A program made the position numbers and the translations under genes. A stretch of DNA of 64,000 nucleotides, taken from NCBI RefSeq assembly GCF_900111375.1, contig NZ_FOHB01000005.1, forward strand, positions 62,001-126,000. Direction: 5' to 3'. This document shows, in pieces, positions 8,981 to 17,494 of this stretch. Source of the DNA: Pedococcus cremeus (GTDB lineage: Bacteria; Actinomycetota; Actinomycetes; Actinomycetales; Dermatophilaceae). The first letter of the stretch is position 1; every line of letters begins with the position of its first letter. The notes beneath the pieces were generated by a model. That model ran no database searches, was not told the DNA's origin, and worked only from the letters and a program-made list of their open reading frames with translations.

Positions 8981-10716
8981 GCCGCCACCTCCTCTGCGCT
9001 GCGCTGGGACTCGACGATCTCGACGTAGGTGGGACAGGTCTCGAGCAGCTCCTCATGACGACCGGACCCGACCACTCGGCCACCGTCGAGGACGACGATG
9101 TGGTCGGCGTCGACGATGGTCGACACGCGCTGCGCCACCACGATGACGGCGGCGTCCCTCGTCACCGGCCGCAGGGCCGCGCGCAGCCGGGCGTCGGTCG
9201 CCACGTCCACGGCGGAGAACGCGTCGTCGAAGAGGTAGACGTCGGGCTTGGCCACGATGGCCCGCGCGATGGCGAGCCGTTGCCGCTGGCCGCCGGAGAC
9301 GTTCGTGCCGCCCTGCGCGATGGGTGCGTCGAGGCCACCTGGCATGGCTCGCACGAAGTCGTCCGCCTGTGCGACCCGCAGCGCCTCCCAGAGCTCGTCG
9401 TCGGTGGCGTCGGTGTCGCCGTAGCGCAGGTTGCTCGCCACCGTGCCGGTGAAGAGGTAGGGCCGTTGCGGCACCAGGCCGATCCGGGACCAGACGTCCT
9501 CGAGGGACGCGTCGCGCACGTCGACGCCGGCCAGCAGGAGCGCTCCCCCGGTGACGTCGTAGAGACGTGGCACGAGGGAGACCAGGGTCGACTTGCCCGA
9601 GCCGGTGCTGCCGATGATGGCCGTGGTGTGCCCCGGCTCGGCCGTCATCGAGACCCCGTGCAGGACGGGGGCGTCGGCGCCGGGGTAGGTGAACTCGACG
9701 TCGCGCAGCTCGACCGTGGTGCGACCGGTGGGCAGCGGCACCGGGTGCTCCCGCTCGGTGACCGACGACGTCGTGCCGAGCACGTCGCCGATCCGCCCGG
9801 CCGACACCGTGGCCCGCGGCAGCATCATCGACATGAAGGTCGCCATCATCACCGACATGAGGATCTGCATCAGGTAGGACATGAAGGCGGTGAGCTCGCC
9901 GATCTGCATCTCCCCCGAGGCCACGCGGTGCGAGCCGAACCACAGCACGGCCACCGTCGAGGCGTTGAAGACCAGCATGACCAGCGGGAAGGCGAGCGCC
10001 ATCAGCCGACCGACGGCGAGCGCCGTCCCGGTGTACTGGGTGTTGGCCTCGGCGAAGCGCTGGCGCTCGTGGTCCTCGCGGACGAAGGCGCGGACCACCC
10101 GGATGCCGGTGATCTGCTCGCGCAGGATCCGGTTGACCCAGTCGACCGACTCCTGCATGAGGCGGAACTGCGGGATCATCCGGCGGATGATGAGGCCGAC
10201 GCCCAGGGCCAACAGGGGCACGGCGACGGCCACGAGCCACGAAAGGCCCACGTCCTCACGGAGGGCCATGATGACTCCGCCGACCATCATGATCGGCGCC
10301 GACACCATGAAGGCGAGGGCCATGAACACGGCCTGCTGCACCTGGGTGACGTCGTTGGTGTTCCGCGAGATCAGGGTGGGCGCACCGAACCGGGACACCT
10401 CCTGGGCGGAGAACTCCGTGACCCGGGTGAAGAGCGAGCCACGCAGGTCGCGACCCAGGCTTGCCGCGGACCGGGCGCCGAGGTAGGTCGCCCCGATGGT
10501 GGCGGTGATCTGCACCAGCGAGACGGCGAGCATCCAGGAGCCGGTCTGCAGGATGTAGGCCGTGTCCCCCTTCGCCACCCCGTTGTCGATGATCTGGCCG
10601 TTCAGGCTGGGCAGGTACAACGACGCCATGGTGCCGACGAGCTGCAGCACCACCAGGACGGCGACGAGGTTGCGGTAGGGACGCAGGTGCTCCCTGACCA
10701 GGCGTACGAGAGTCAC
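8977..10716 (-). CDS. ABC exporter half, permease-ATPase fusion (first subunit)
   Basis: 579 residues from a GTG that overlaps the tetR stop by 4 bases (GTGA). The reading frame runs much further upstream, but that part is only an out-of-frame image of tetR. Six transmembrane helices (for example [19 protein letters not shown]) are followed by an ATPase domain: Walker [10 protein letters not shown], signature NVSGGQRQR, Walker [14 protein letters not shown]. Asp at the catalytic Glu position (FDDAFS) suggests this is the degenerate, non-hydrolysing site of a heterodimer; the partner keeps DEATS. This division is typical of asymmetric exporters. Translationally coupled to both neighbours. Confidence 0.93.
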   Translation of the reverse strand: MTLVRLVREHLRPYRNLVAVLVVLQLVGTMASLYLPSLNGQIIDNGVAKGDTAYILQTGSWMLAVSLVQITATIGATYLGARSAASLGRDLRGSLFTRVTEFSAQEVSRFGAPTLISRNTNDVTQVQQAVFMALAFMVSAPIMMVGGVIMALREDVGLSWLVAVAVPLLALGVGLIIRRMIPQFRLMQESVDWVNRILREQITGIRVVRAFVREDHERQRFAEANTQYTGTALAVGRLMALAFPLVMLVFNASTVAVLWFGSHRVASGEMQIGELTAFMSYLMQILMSVMMATFMSMMLPRATVSAGRIGDVLGTTSSVTEREHPVPLPTGRTTVELRDVEFTYPGADAPVLHGVSMTAEPGHTTAIIGSTGSGKSTLVSLVPRLYDVTGGALLLAGVDVRDASLEDVWSRIGLVPQRPYLFTGTVASNLRYGDTDATDDELWEALRVAQADDFVRAMPGGLDAPIAQGGTNVSGGQRQRLAIARAIVAKPDVYLFDDAFSAVDVATDARLRAALRPVTRDAAVIVVAQRVSTIVDADHIVVLDGGRVVGSGRHEELLETCPTYVEIVESQRSAEEVAA

Positions 10717-11315
10717 GGTCGTCCTTCCCCCTCTTCCAGGACCCCGTGGAGCACGAGGTCGACGATCTCCTCGGCCGATGACCGGCCCCCGCCGAGCATC
10801 GGGTGGGCATTCGAGAGCGTGAGCAGCCGCAGGTAGCCCACGACCTGCTCCGGGCTGACCCGCAGCCGGGCCGCGTCCTCCTCGCCGATGACGGCGACGA
10901 GGTCGGCGTCGAGCTCGTCCTGCACGGCGCGGTGCTGCTCGGGCCGGGCGTCGGGGTGCGGGCCGAACCGCTTCCCGGCGGCGTGCAGCGTCGTCATGAG
11001 CGCGAACATGTTCCGCAGGTGCGCCTGCACCACCTCGACGGCGTCGACGAGGCGGCGGTCGAGCGGCTGGTCGCGGTCGATGGCCTGCAGCTCGCGGCGC
11101 AGCGCGGTGGTGTCGAAGACGCTCTCGACGCAGGAGCGGATGAGGTCGTCCTTGCTGTCGAAGACGCGGAAGATGGTGCCCTCGGCCACTCCGGCGGCCC
11201 TGGCGATCTCGCGGGTGCTGACGGCCGGCCCCTGGGACCGGAGCAGGGGGACGGTGCTGGCGACGAGGGCCGCACGCCGCTCGTCGGCGCTCATGGACGG
11301 GGCGCGTGGACTCAC
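10713..11315 (-). CDS. TetR-family repressor, probable regulator of the ABC exporter
   Basis: 200 residues. The N-terminal TetR helix-turn-helix is clear (VSTREIARAAGVAEGTIFRVFDS); the C-terminal ligand/dimer domain is not assignable. I place the start at the GTG at 11315, which sits where transcription from the overlapping promoter should begin; an ATG at 11294 is the alternative. The stop overlaps the first ABC gene (GTGA), so regulator and transporter form one operon. A 20-base palindrome covers the promoter spacer just upstream, as expected for autorepression relieved by a transported compound. Confidence 0.92.
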   Translation of the reverse strand: MSPRAPSMSADERRAALVASTVPLLRSQGPAVSTREIARAAGVAEGTIFRVFDSKDDLIRSCVESVFDTTALRRELQAIDRDQPLDRRLVDAVEVVQAHLRNMFALMTTLHAAGKRFGPHPDARPEQHRAVQDELDADLVAVIGEEDAARLRVSPEQVVGYLRLLTLSNAHPMLGGGRSSAEEIVDLVLHGVLEEGEGRP

Positions 11316-11321
11316 GCTTGT

Positions 11322-11350
11322 AGAGTAAGTGAGTGAGCACTCACTCACAA
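11322..11350 (-). promoter_or_regulatory. tetR-ABC promoter with embedded TetR operator
   Basis: Reading leftward: TTGTGA (11345-11350), a 17-base spacer and TACTCT (11322-11327). The palindrome GTGAGTGAG-CA-CTCACTCAC (11329-11348; 9-base arms, 2-base centre) lies between and over these boxes. Binding there would block RNA polymerase. Transcription should start about at 11315, the first base of the GTG start codon, which implies a leaderless transcript. About 160 bases to the right (11349-11508) hold nothing I can identify except one GTATGCCG octamer at 11370. Confidence 0.8.
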
Positions 11351-11508
11351 CGGGGTTTCTGACCTGCGGGTATGCCGCGCGGCAGGCGGAGCGCGCTCGC
11401 ATCACTCACGTTCCCACCGGCTCCTGCCCCGCGTCGACCCGTGGGACCACCACGAGTCGACGCCGCCGCGGCGGCGGACCCGATGTCCGCAGCCGAGCCG
11501 ATGCCGCC

Positions 11509-13032
11509 TCAGCGGACGAGGAGGCCGCCGGCGACGAGGTCGCGGATGACGGGGAGCGCTGAGGCGCGCAGCTCGTCGGCGGGCACGTCGAGCAGCGAGG
11601 CGATGGCAGTCAGCGCCTGTCCCGCGGTGAGGTCGCCGTCGCAGACGCTGGCGAAGGCCGCCATCGCCGTGTCGAGCCGGACCGCCCGACCGAGGCCGCC
11701 ACCCTGGCGCAGCAGGATGACGCTGGGGTCGTCGGCGCCGGGTCGGCCGTGGCGCTCCTCGGTGACGTCGGGGGCGCAGCGCCACGCCACGGCCAGCAGG
11801 TCGTCGTCGGAGTGCTCGGCCAGCCAGGTGCGGGACCGCAGGCCTGCGAGCACGGCCGGGCCCATCGGCGCGGCCACCCGCCCGGTGGCCTCCTCGAGGC
11901 AGACGAAGGGCTCACGGCCGGTGGCCGGGCGCTGCAGGGTGATCACGCCGAAGCCGATCGCGGTGACGCCGCGGGAGGCGAAGTCGTCGAGCCACGCGGC
12001 ATACATCGACGCGAACTCCGCTGTGGCACTGTGGTGCCCGCCGTCGCGGGCCCAGGTCTCGGCATACTGCGCGGGGTCCTGCAGCTCGCGCTGCACCACC
12101 CAGGCGTCGAGGCCGGTGCCGGCCACCCAGCCGCGGACGCGGTCGCGCCAGTCGGCGTCGCCGACGATCTCCCAGTTGCCGAGGAACTGCGCGATGCCGC
12201 CCGGCTCGAGGTGCTCGCCGATCGAGCGGACGAGGTCGGCGACGATGGTGTCGCCGGAGGCGCCGCCGTCTCGGTACTCGAACAGCGGCACCCCCGCGCG
12301 CCGCGGCGTGATGACGAACGGCGGGTTGCTGACGATGAGCCCGAACCGTTCTCCGACAAGGGGTTCCAGCATCGAGCCGGCACGCAGCTCCCACTCCACC
12401 TCGTTGAGCAGGGCGTTGAAGCGCGCGTAGGCGAGGGCTCGCTCGGAGATGTCGGTCGCGGTGATGTGCCGGGCGTGGGCGCCGAGGTGCAGGGCCTGCA
12501 CACCGCAGCCGGTGCCGAGGTCGAGCGCCCGCTCCACCTGGGGGCGCGGCGTCCAGGACGCCAGCGTGGTGGAGGCGCCGCCGATGCCGAGCACGTGGTC
12601 CTCGCGCAGCGGCTGCCGGGTGGCGAGCTCCGACAGGTCGGAGGCCACCCACCACTCGTGCTTCTCGTCGCCGTAGGGCCGCAGGTCGCACGTCGCGACG
12701 ACGCCCGGTCCTTGGAGCGTGACCAGGCCGAGGTCGAGCGCGCCGGTCACCCCCAGCGTCGGCAGGGCAGCACCGGCCTCGGCCTCGTCGACCGCGTCAC
12801 CGAGCGTGAACAGCCGCACGAGGGTGGCCACGGGGCTGTCCGCGTCTGCCGTCACCCGCTGGGCCGGCAGGGTCTGCTCGCGGTCGAGCGCGGCGCCGGC
12901 CAGCGGGCCGAGCAGGGCGGACACGCCGTCGACGGTGTAGCCGGCGGAACGGAGGTCGGCCCGCAGGCGGCCGACGAGCGCGGCGTCGGCGCGCGGCGGT
13001 GCGGTCGTGGAGGTGGTCACCTGCCGGCTCAT
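11509..13032 (-). CDS. SAM-dependent methyltransferase (HemK/RsmC-like), large actinobacterial type
   Basis: 507 residues, starting at an ATG that overlaps the AIM24 gene stop (ATGA). An N-terminal region of about 150 residues is followed by the class I methyltransferase core: LDLGTGCGVQALHLG binds SAM, ITATDISERALAYARFN is the acidic-ribose strand, and VSNPPFVITP is the NPPF/Y catalytic motif of enzymes that methylate amide or exocyclic amino groups (PrmC, RsmC, N6-adenine). The C-terminal 150 residues (LLAVAWRCAPDVTEERHG onward) are an extra winged-helix-like domain seen in large actinobacterial homologues. Target (protein, rRNA or DNA) is not determinable. No restriction gene is adjacent, so a restriction-modification role is unlikely. 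Confidence 0.85.
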   Translation of the reverse strand: MSRQVTTSTTAPPRADAALVGRLRADLRSAGYTVDGVSALLGPLAGAALDREQTLPAQRVTADADSPVATLVRLFTLGDAVDEAEAGAALPTLGVTGALDLGLVTLQGPGVVATCDLRPYGDEKHEWWVASDLSELATRQPLREDHVLGIGGASTTLASWTPRPQVERALDLGTGCGVQALHLGAHARHITATDISERALAYARFNALLNEVEWELRAGSMLEPLVGERFGLIVSNPPFVITPRRAGVPLFEYRDGGASGDTIVADLVRSIGEHLEPGGIAQFLGNWEIVGDADWRDRVRGWVAGTGLDAWVVQRELQDPAQYAETWARDGGHHSATAEFASMYAAWLDDFASRGVTAIGFGVITLQRPATGREPFVCLEEATGRVAAPMGPAVLAGLRSRTWLAEHSDDDLLAVAWRCAPDVTEERHGRPGADDPSVILLRQGGGLGRAVRLDTAMAAFASVCDGDLTAGQALTAIASLLDVPADELRASALPVIRDLVAGGLLVR

Positions 13033-13739
13033 CCGTCCAGGAACCCGCCGAGGTTGAACCCGCCCCCACCCTGCTGCTGGGTCGGCGCGCCCATCCACTC
13101 GCTCGGCTGGACCACCACGAAACCCGGGCCCTGGAAGGCGTACTGGAACGCCTCGCCCGAGCCGCCGCGCAGCATCGAGCGCACGTTCATGCTCGAGACC
13201 AGCTGCGGCACCAGGCTGGCCGACCACGCGACGCACGCCTCCACGTCGACGTAGGTCGGCTGGGTGCTGCAGTCGAGCACGACCGGCTGCCCGACGGCCG
13301 TGATGGCGACGGTGCCGGTGCCCTGCAGCGTGGTGTTGAACAGGCCGCCGCTGGCCATGCCCGCGCCCTGTACCCGCTTGATGTCCCAGTTGACGCTGGA
13401 GTCGAAGGCGAGCAGGTTGCGCGCGTTGACCGACAGCCCGTCGCCGGTGAGGTCGAGCAGGTAGACGTAGCCGGCCGCAGCGGCGAAGAACACGTCGCCG
13501 GTGCCGGAGACCCGCATGAGCGAGACGTCCTCCCCCGTGACGACCTTCTTGAACATCTTGCCCATGGAGCCGGACTTCTCGTGGTCGAAGCGGATCGACC
13601 CCTGGTAGGCCACCATCGCGCCCTTGACGGCCAGGACGTCACCGCCGAGGTGCACCCGCAGCATCTGTGGGTTCTGCAGCGCGAACCGCTGGTCCGCCTG
13701 GACCTCGAGGTTGGCCTGCTCGAAGAGGGCACTGTGCAT
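13029..13739 (-). CDS. AIM24-family protein
   Basis: 236 residues matching the AIM24 (TerB-associated, beta-helix-like) family: Gly-rich beta strands such as LRVHLGGDVLAVKGAMVAYQG, VSGTGDVFFAAAAGYVYLLDL and FNTTLQGTGTVAITAVG. Bacterial members have no established biochemical function. The C-terminus is Gln/Gly-rich (QQQGGGGFNLGGF). ATG at 13739 preferred over a GTG two codons upstream; neither has a convincing ribosome binding site. The stop overlaps the methyltransferase start, so the two are cotranscribed. Confidence 0.85.
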   Translation of the reverse strand: MHSALFEQANLEVQADQRFALQNPQMLRVHLGGDVLAVKGAMVAYQGSIRFDHEKSGSMGKMFKKVVTGEDVSLMRVSGTGDVFFAAAAGYVYLLDLTGDGLSVNARNLLAFDSSVNWDIKRVQGAGMASGGLFNTTLQGTGTVAITAVGQPVVLDCSTQPTYVDVEACVAWSASLVPQLVSSMNVRSMLRGGSGEAFQYAFQGPGFVVVQPSEWMGAPTQQQGGGGFNLGGFLDG

Positions 13740-13747
13740 GCGCACAG

Positions 13748-13785
13748 GGTATGCCGCGGTGCCCGCCTCACCGCGGCGGCATACC
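13748..13785 (-). terminator. hairpin built from an inverted pair of the GTATGCCG octamer
   Basis: Arms GGTATGCCGC (13748-13757) and GCGGCATACC (13776-13785) pair perfectly, with an inner GGTG/CACC stem in the loop. It lies between the end of the GNAT gene and the start of the AIM24 gene, both leftward, so it can act as a terminator for the GNAT gene. No U-tract follows, as is usual in high-GC actinobacteria. Confidence 0.6.
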
Positions 13786-13853
13786 GGTCCCTGCGCCTCG
13801 CCCTCAGGGCCTGCCGGACGGCTCAGGGGGGGGCACCCGGGGCCCTGGCTGGC

Positions 13854-14306
13854 TCAGGCGAGGGGCAGGCGGTAGGCGAGCCAGGTCGAGCGCTCGGCGC
13901 CGGTGGCGTCGTAGAGGCGCTGAGCCCGCGCGTTGTCGGGTGCGGTCTCCCAGGCCAGATCCTCACACCCGTGGTCGCGCGCCAGTTCCGCACACGCGTC
14001 GAGGAGCATTCGCCCCACGCCTCGGCCGCGCGTGCCCTCGAGGACGAAGAGGTCCTCCATCACCGCGAGCGGGCTGCCGGTGGCGGTGTCCCAGCTCCAC
14101 AGCACGGTGGCGAACCCGACCAGCTCGCCGGACTCCGCGCGGGCCACCAGCTGGCTGCCCCCGCCGGTGCCCTCGCAGAAGGCGCGCGCCATGCCGAGGA
14201 GCGCGTCGTCGTCAGGATGGACGCCGTAGAAGGAGCTGTAGCCACGCAGCAGCGGCAGGAGGTCGGGCAGCGCCTCGACGGTCGACGGCTGGACCACGCT
14301 TCTCAT
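13854..14306 (-). CDS. GNAT-family N-acetyltransferase
   Basis: 150 residues, a single GNAT domain. The acetyl-CoA pyrophosphate loop is visible as LEGTRGRGVGRMLLDAC (R/Q-x-x-G-x-G/A), preceded by the strand LAVMEDLFV and followed by WETAPDNARAQRLYDATGAERSTWLAYRL, the usual C-terminal pattern (NxxAxxLYxxxGF-like). Acceptor substrate unknown. ATG at 14306; the longer open frame upstream overlaps the pyrophosphatase terminator and is not credible. Monocistronic, bounded by hairpins on both sides. Confidence 0.88.
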   Translation of the reverse strand: MRSVVQPSTVEALPDLLPLLRGYSSFYGVHPDDDALLGMARAFCEGTGGGSQLVARAESGELVGFATVLWSWDTATGSPLAVMEDLFVLEGTRGRGVGRMLLDACAELARDHGCEDLAWETAPDNARAQRLYDATGAERSTWLAYRLPLA

Positions 14307-14346
14307 ACCCGAGCACCCTAGCCGCGCGGCACGGGACGGGAACGGC

Positions 14347-14383
14347 GGCGGCCGGCGCCACCACCAGGGTGACGCCGGCCGCC
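14347..14383 (-). terminator. rho-independent-type hairpin after hppA
   Basis: Perfect 11-base arms GGCGGCCGGCG (14347-14357) and CGCCGGCCGCC (14373-14383), with further pairing possible in the 15-base loop. It begins 18 bases downstream of the hppA stop. Confidence 0.7.
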
Positions 14384-14400
14384 GGCTGCTCGTCGGGAGC

Positions 14401-16830
14401 TCAGTGGCGCAGGTTGTCCTGCTCCAGCTCGCTGCCGTGGGTGTGGTCGCCGTCGGGGCCCGGGCCGTGACCCGGCACGTGGGCGTGGGCCACGGCGGCC
14501 TCCTCCTCGCCGAGCTCCTCGGGGGACTCGCCACCGATGGCGAGGTCGCGCGACTTGGAGACGGCGACCGCGCCGATCACGATGACCAGGGCCGCGGCGG
14601 CGATGCCGTAGCGCAGGACGGGGCTCTCGCCGTTGCCGACGGTGAGGGTGACGATGGCGGGGGCGATCAGCACCGACACCAGGTTCATCACCTTGATGAG
14701 CGGGTTGATGGCCGGGCCGGCGGTGTCCTTGAACGGGTCACCGACGGTGTCACCGATGACCGTCGCGGCGTGGGCGTCACTGCCCTTGCCACCGTGGTGG
14801 CCGTCCTCGACGATCTTCTTCGCGTTGTCCCACGACCCACCGGAGTTGGCGAGGAACACCGCCATGAGGGCACCGGCGCCGATGGCACCGGCGAGGAAGC
14901 CCGCCAGGGCGCCGATGCCGAGGCCGAATCCGACCGCCACGGGCATGAGCGCCGCGAGGAGACCGGGCGTTGCAAGCTCACGCAGCGAGTCCTTGGTGCA
15001 GATGTCGACGACCTTGCCGTACTCCGGCTTGGTGGTGCCCTCCATGATCCCGGGGATCTCGCGGAACTGGCGGCGCACCTCGAAGACGATCGCCCCGGCC
15101 GCCCGGGTCACGGCGTTGATGGCCAGACCCGAGAACAGGAACACCACGGCCGCACCGAAGATCAGGCCGACCAGCACACTCGGCGTGACCACCTGCAGGT
15201 CGAACATCGACTGGACGTACTTGCTCGGCTCCTGGGTCAGCTCGCCGGCGTTGGCGATGCGACGCAGCTCGGTCTGCCAGGCGTCGCTGTAGGAGCCGAA
15301 CAGGGCCGTGGCGGCCAGGACCGCGGTGGCGATCGCGATGCCCTTGGTGATGGCCTTGGTGGTGTTGCCCACCGCGTCGAGGTCGGTGAGGATCTGCGCG
15401 CCCTCGCCGTCGACGTCGCCCGACATCTCGGCGATGCCCTGGGCGTTGTCGGAGACCGGCCCGAAGGTGTCCATGGCGACGATGACGCCCACCGTGGTCA
15501 GCAGGCCACAGCCGGCGAGCGCGATGAGGAACAGCGACAGCGCGATGGAGCCGCCACCGAGGAGGAACGCGAGGTAGACCGCGCCGCCGATGATCGCCGC
15601 GGTGTAGACCGCCGACTCCAGGCCGACACCGATGCCGGAGAGGACGACCGTGGCCGCACCGGTGAGGGAGGTGCGGGCGACGTCCCGGGTCGGGCGCTTG
15701 TCGGTGCCGGTGAAGTGCCCGGTCAGCCACAGGATGATCGCGGCGAGCACGATGCCGATGATGACAGCGCCAATCGCGACGATGCGCGGGTTGCCGTCGA
15801 GGGCCTGGATCTCCTGGTTGTTGCTGCCGAGACCGGCGAAGGTGGACGGCAGGTAGAGGAAGGCGGCGATGGCGGACAGCACCGCGGAGATCACCGCGGA
15901 GATGTAGAAGCCGCGGTTGATGGCCTTGAGGGCGTTCTCACCCGGGCGGACCTTGGTGATGAAGACGCCGATGAGGGCGGTGACGGCGCCGATGGCCGGG
16001 ACGATGAGCGGGAAGACCAGGCCGTACTCGCCGAACGCGACCGAGCCCAGGATGAGCGCGGCCACCAGCGTCACGGCATACGACTCGAAGAGGTCGGCGG
16101 CCATGCCGGCGCAGTCGCCGACGTTGTCGCCCACGTTGTCGGCGATCGTCGCCGCGTTGCGCGGGTCGTCCTCGGGGATGCCTGCCTCGACCTTGCCGAC
16201 GAGGTCGGCGCCGACGTCGGCGGCCTTGGTGAAGATGCCGCCACCGACACGCATGAACATCGCGAGCAGGGCAGCGCCGAAGCCGAAGCCCTCGAGCACC
16301 TTGGGCGCGTCACCCTTGTAGAGCAGCACCACCACGGAGGCACCGAGCAGGCCGAGGCCGACCGTCGCCATGCCGACGGTGCCGCCGGTGCGGAAGGCGA
16401 TCCGCATGCCGGAGTCGCGGTCGCCGTCGCGGGCGGCCGAGGCCACGCGCACGTTGGCCTTCACGGCCAGGCTCATGCCGAGGTAGCCGATGGAGGCCGA
16501 GAAGAGGGCGCCGACGATGAAGAAGCCGGAGCGGCCCCACCGGACACCGGCGGTGTCGGCCGGCAGCAGGAGCAACAGGCCGAAGACGAGGACGACGAAG
16601 ATGCCGAGCGTCTTGAACTGCCTGGCCAGGTAGGCCTGGGCTCCCTCTTCCACGGCTGCGCCGATTTCCTGCATCTTCTCGGTGCCGGGGTTGGCACGGA
16701 GCACCTGCTGTCGGAAGAAGACGCCCATGACCAGAGCGACCACCGCGATGGCGGCGACCACGATGGCCAGGGTGAGATTGGTGCCGGTCAGCGACAGATC
16801 AGCCGCTGCGGCGGACGCGAGGCCCGACAT
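14401..16830 (-). CDS. hppA: membrane-bound proton-translocating pyrophosphatase
   Basis: 809 residues, about 16 transmembrane helices. It couples hydrolysis of cytoplasmic pyrophosphate to proton export. The PPi-binding signature GGGIFTKAADVGADLVGKVE is intact, as are the acidic loops DDPRNAATIADNVGDNVGD and GDTVGDPFKDTAGPA. The motif VGNTTKAITKG has Lys where K+-dependent enzymes have Ala, so this should be the K+-independent H+-pumping subclass. The C-terminus carries an unusual His-rich tail (HAHVPGHGPGPDGDHTHG). ATG at 16830 chosen because AAGGAGGA lies 5 bases upstream. Alone in its transcription unit, with a terminator hairpin downstream. Confidence 0.97.
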   Translation of the reverse strand: MSGLASAAAADLSLTGTNLTLAIVVAAIAVVALVMGVFFRQQVLRANPGTEKMQEIGAAVEEGAQAYLARQFKTLGIFVVLVFGLLLLLPADTAGVRWGRSGFFIVGALFSASIGYLGMSLAVKANVRVASAARDGDRDSGMRIAFRTGGTVGMATVGLGLLGASVVVLLYKGDAPKVLEGFGFGAALLAMFMRVGGGIFTKAADVGADLVGKVEAGIPEDDPRNAATIADNVGDNVGDCAGMAADLFESYAVTLVAALILGSVAFGEYGLVFPLIVPAIGAVTALIGVFITKVRPGENALKAINRGFYISAVISAVLSAIAAFLYLPSTFAGLGSNNQEIQALDGNPRIVAIGAVIIGIVLAAIILWLTGHFTGTDKRPTRDVARTSLTGAATVVLSGIGVGLESAVYTAAIIGGAVYLAFLLGGGSIALSLFLIALAGCGLLTTVGVIVAMDTFGPVSDNAQGIAEMSGDVDGEGAQILTDLDAVGNTTKAITKGIAIATAVLAATALFGSYSDAWQTELRRIANAGELTQEPSKYVQSMFDLQVVTPSVLVGLIFGAAVVFLFSGLAINAVTRAAGAIVFEVRRQFREIPGIMEGTTKPEYGKVVDICTKDSLRELATPGLLAALMPVAVGFGLGIGALAGFLAGAIGAGALMAVFLANSGGSWDNAKKIVEDGHHGGKGSDAHAATVIGDTVGDPFKDTAGPAINPLIKVMNLVSVLIAPAIVTLTVGNGESPVLRYGIAAAALVIVIGAVAVSKSRDLAIGGESPEELGEEEAAVAHAHVPGHGPGPDGDHTHGSELEQDNLRH

Positions 16831-17035
16831 TCCATCCTCCTTGATGGGTGGCATGACGCCGTCCCCCTGGCGCACCACGGACCCGCGGTACTGAGACGGT
16901 TGTGGCGACAGTAATGCACATCACAACCGCATGGAGGTGCTGTGAGGACCTTCACACCGGCGATTTGCCGCAGTTCAGGACGGTTTCGCGCCCACTGCGC
17001 AGTAACGCGTCCGTGACGGCCGCATGAACGTTCCC

Positions 17036-17057
17036 CCCGGGCGCGTTGCGCCTCGGG
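17036..17057 (-). terminator. probable terminator of the STAS gene
   Basis: Short imperfect hairpin: CCCG/CGGG and GGCGC/GCGCC stems with one bulged T around the loop GTT, starting 10 bases beyond the stop codon. The rest of the 236-base gap towards hppA (16831-17066) shows no gene; it must hold the hppA promoter, which I cannot pin down. Confidence 0.45.
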
Positions 17058-17066
17058 CAGGGGCGG

Positions 17067-17414
17067 TCAGCCCTGGGCTGCCGCGGCCTGGGCGGAGTCG
17101 ACCGAGTCGTAGATGTGGAACACCTTGTCGAGGCCGGTGATCTTGAAGACCTTGAGGATCCGGTCCTGGCTGCTGACGATCCGCAACGTGCCGTTCTGGC
17201 CGCGCACGAGCTTGAGGCGCCCGACGAGCACCCCCAGGCCGGTGGAGTCCATGAAGGTGACGTCCTCGAGGTCGACGATGAGGTCGGTCCGACCCGCAGC
17301 GACCTGCCGGTCGAGCGCCTCGCGGAGGAGCGGCGCGGTGTAGACGTCGATCTCGCCCCCGACGTGGACGACAGTCAGCGCGCCATGGTCGCTGGTGGAG
17401 ACCGAAAGGTCCAC
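17067..17414 (-). CDS. STAS-domain anti-sigma factor antagonist (SpoIIAA/RsbV-like)
   Basis: 115 residues, one STAS domain. Partner-switching antagonists bind an RsbW-type anti-sigma kinase and free the sigma factor when their conserved Ser is dephosphorylated. Here that site is in [16 protein letters not shown]. Other landmarks: [22 protein letters not shown] and the C-terminal [21 protein letters not shown] at 17414 is supported by GAAGGGG 8 bases upstream; a longer frame upstream has a basic, unrelated extension. No sigma, RsbW-type kinase or phosphatase gene lies in the window, so the partner must be elsewhere. Divergent from the helicase gene with an 80-base shared promoter region. Confidence 0.92.
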   Translation of the reverse strand: MDLSVSTSDHGALTVVHVGGEIDVYTAPLLREALDRQVAAGRTDLIVDLEDVTFMDSTGLGVLVGRLKLVRGQNGTLRIVSSQDRILKVFKITGLDKVFHIYDSVDSAQAAAAQG

Positions 17415-17494
17415 GGGCGCACCCCTTCTTCTTCGCAGTGTCCTGACCGGACGCACTGGCGTCATCACCGTGCGTTCGGTTTACCGTATCGGCA

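Noticed and set aside
10717-11340. N-terminal extension of the first ABC exporter gene
   Set aside because: The frame simply runs antiphase through tetR; the transmembrane domain starts at the GTG at 10716, which overlaps the tetR stop.
14404-16914. 836-codon open frame antisense to hppA
   Set aside because: High-GC shadow frame: low-complexity Gly/Asp/Arg/His composition, no domain, and lies opposite a clear membrane pyrophosphatase.
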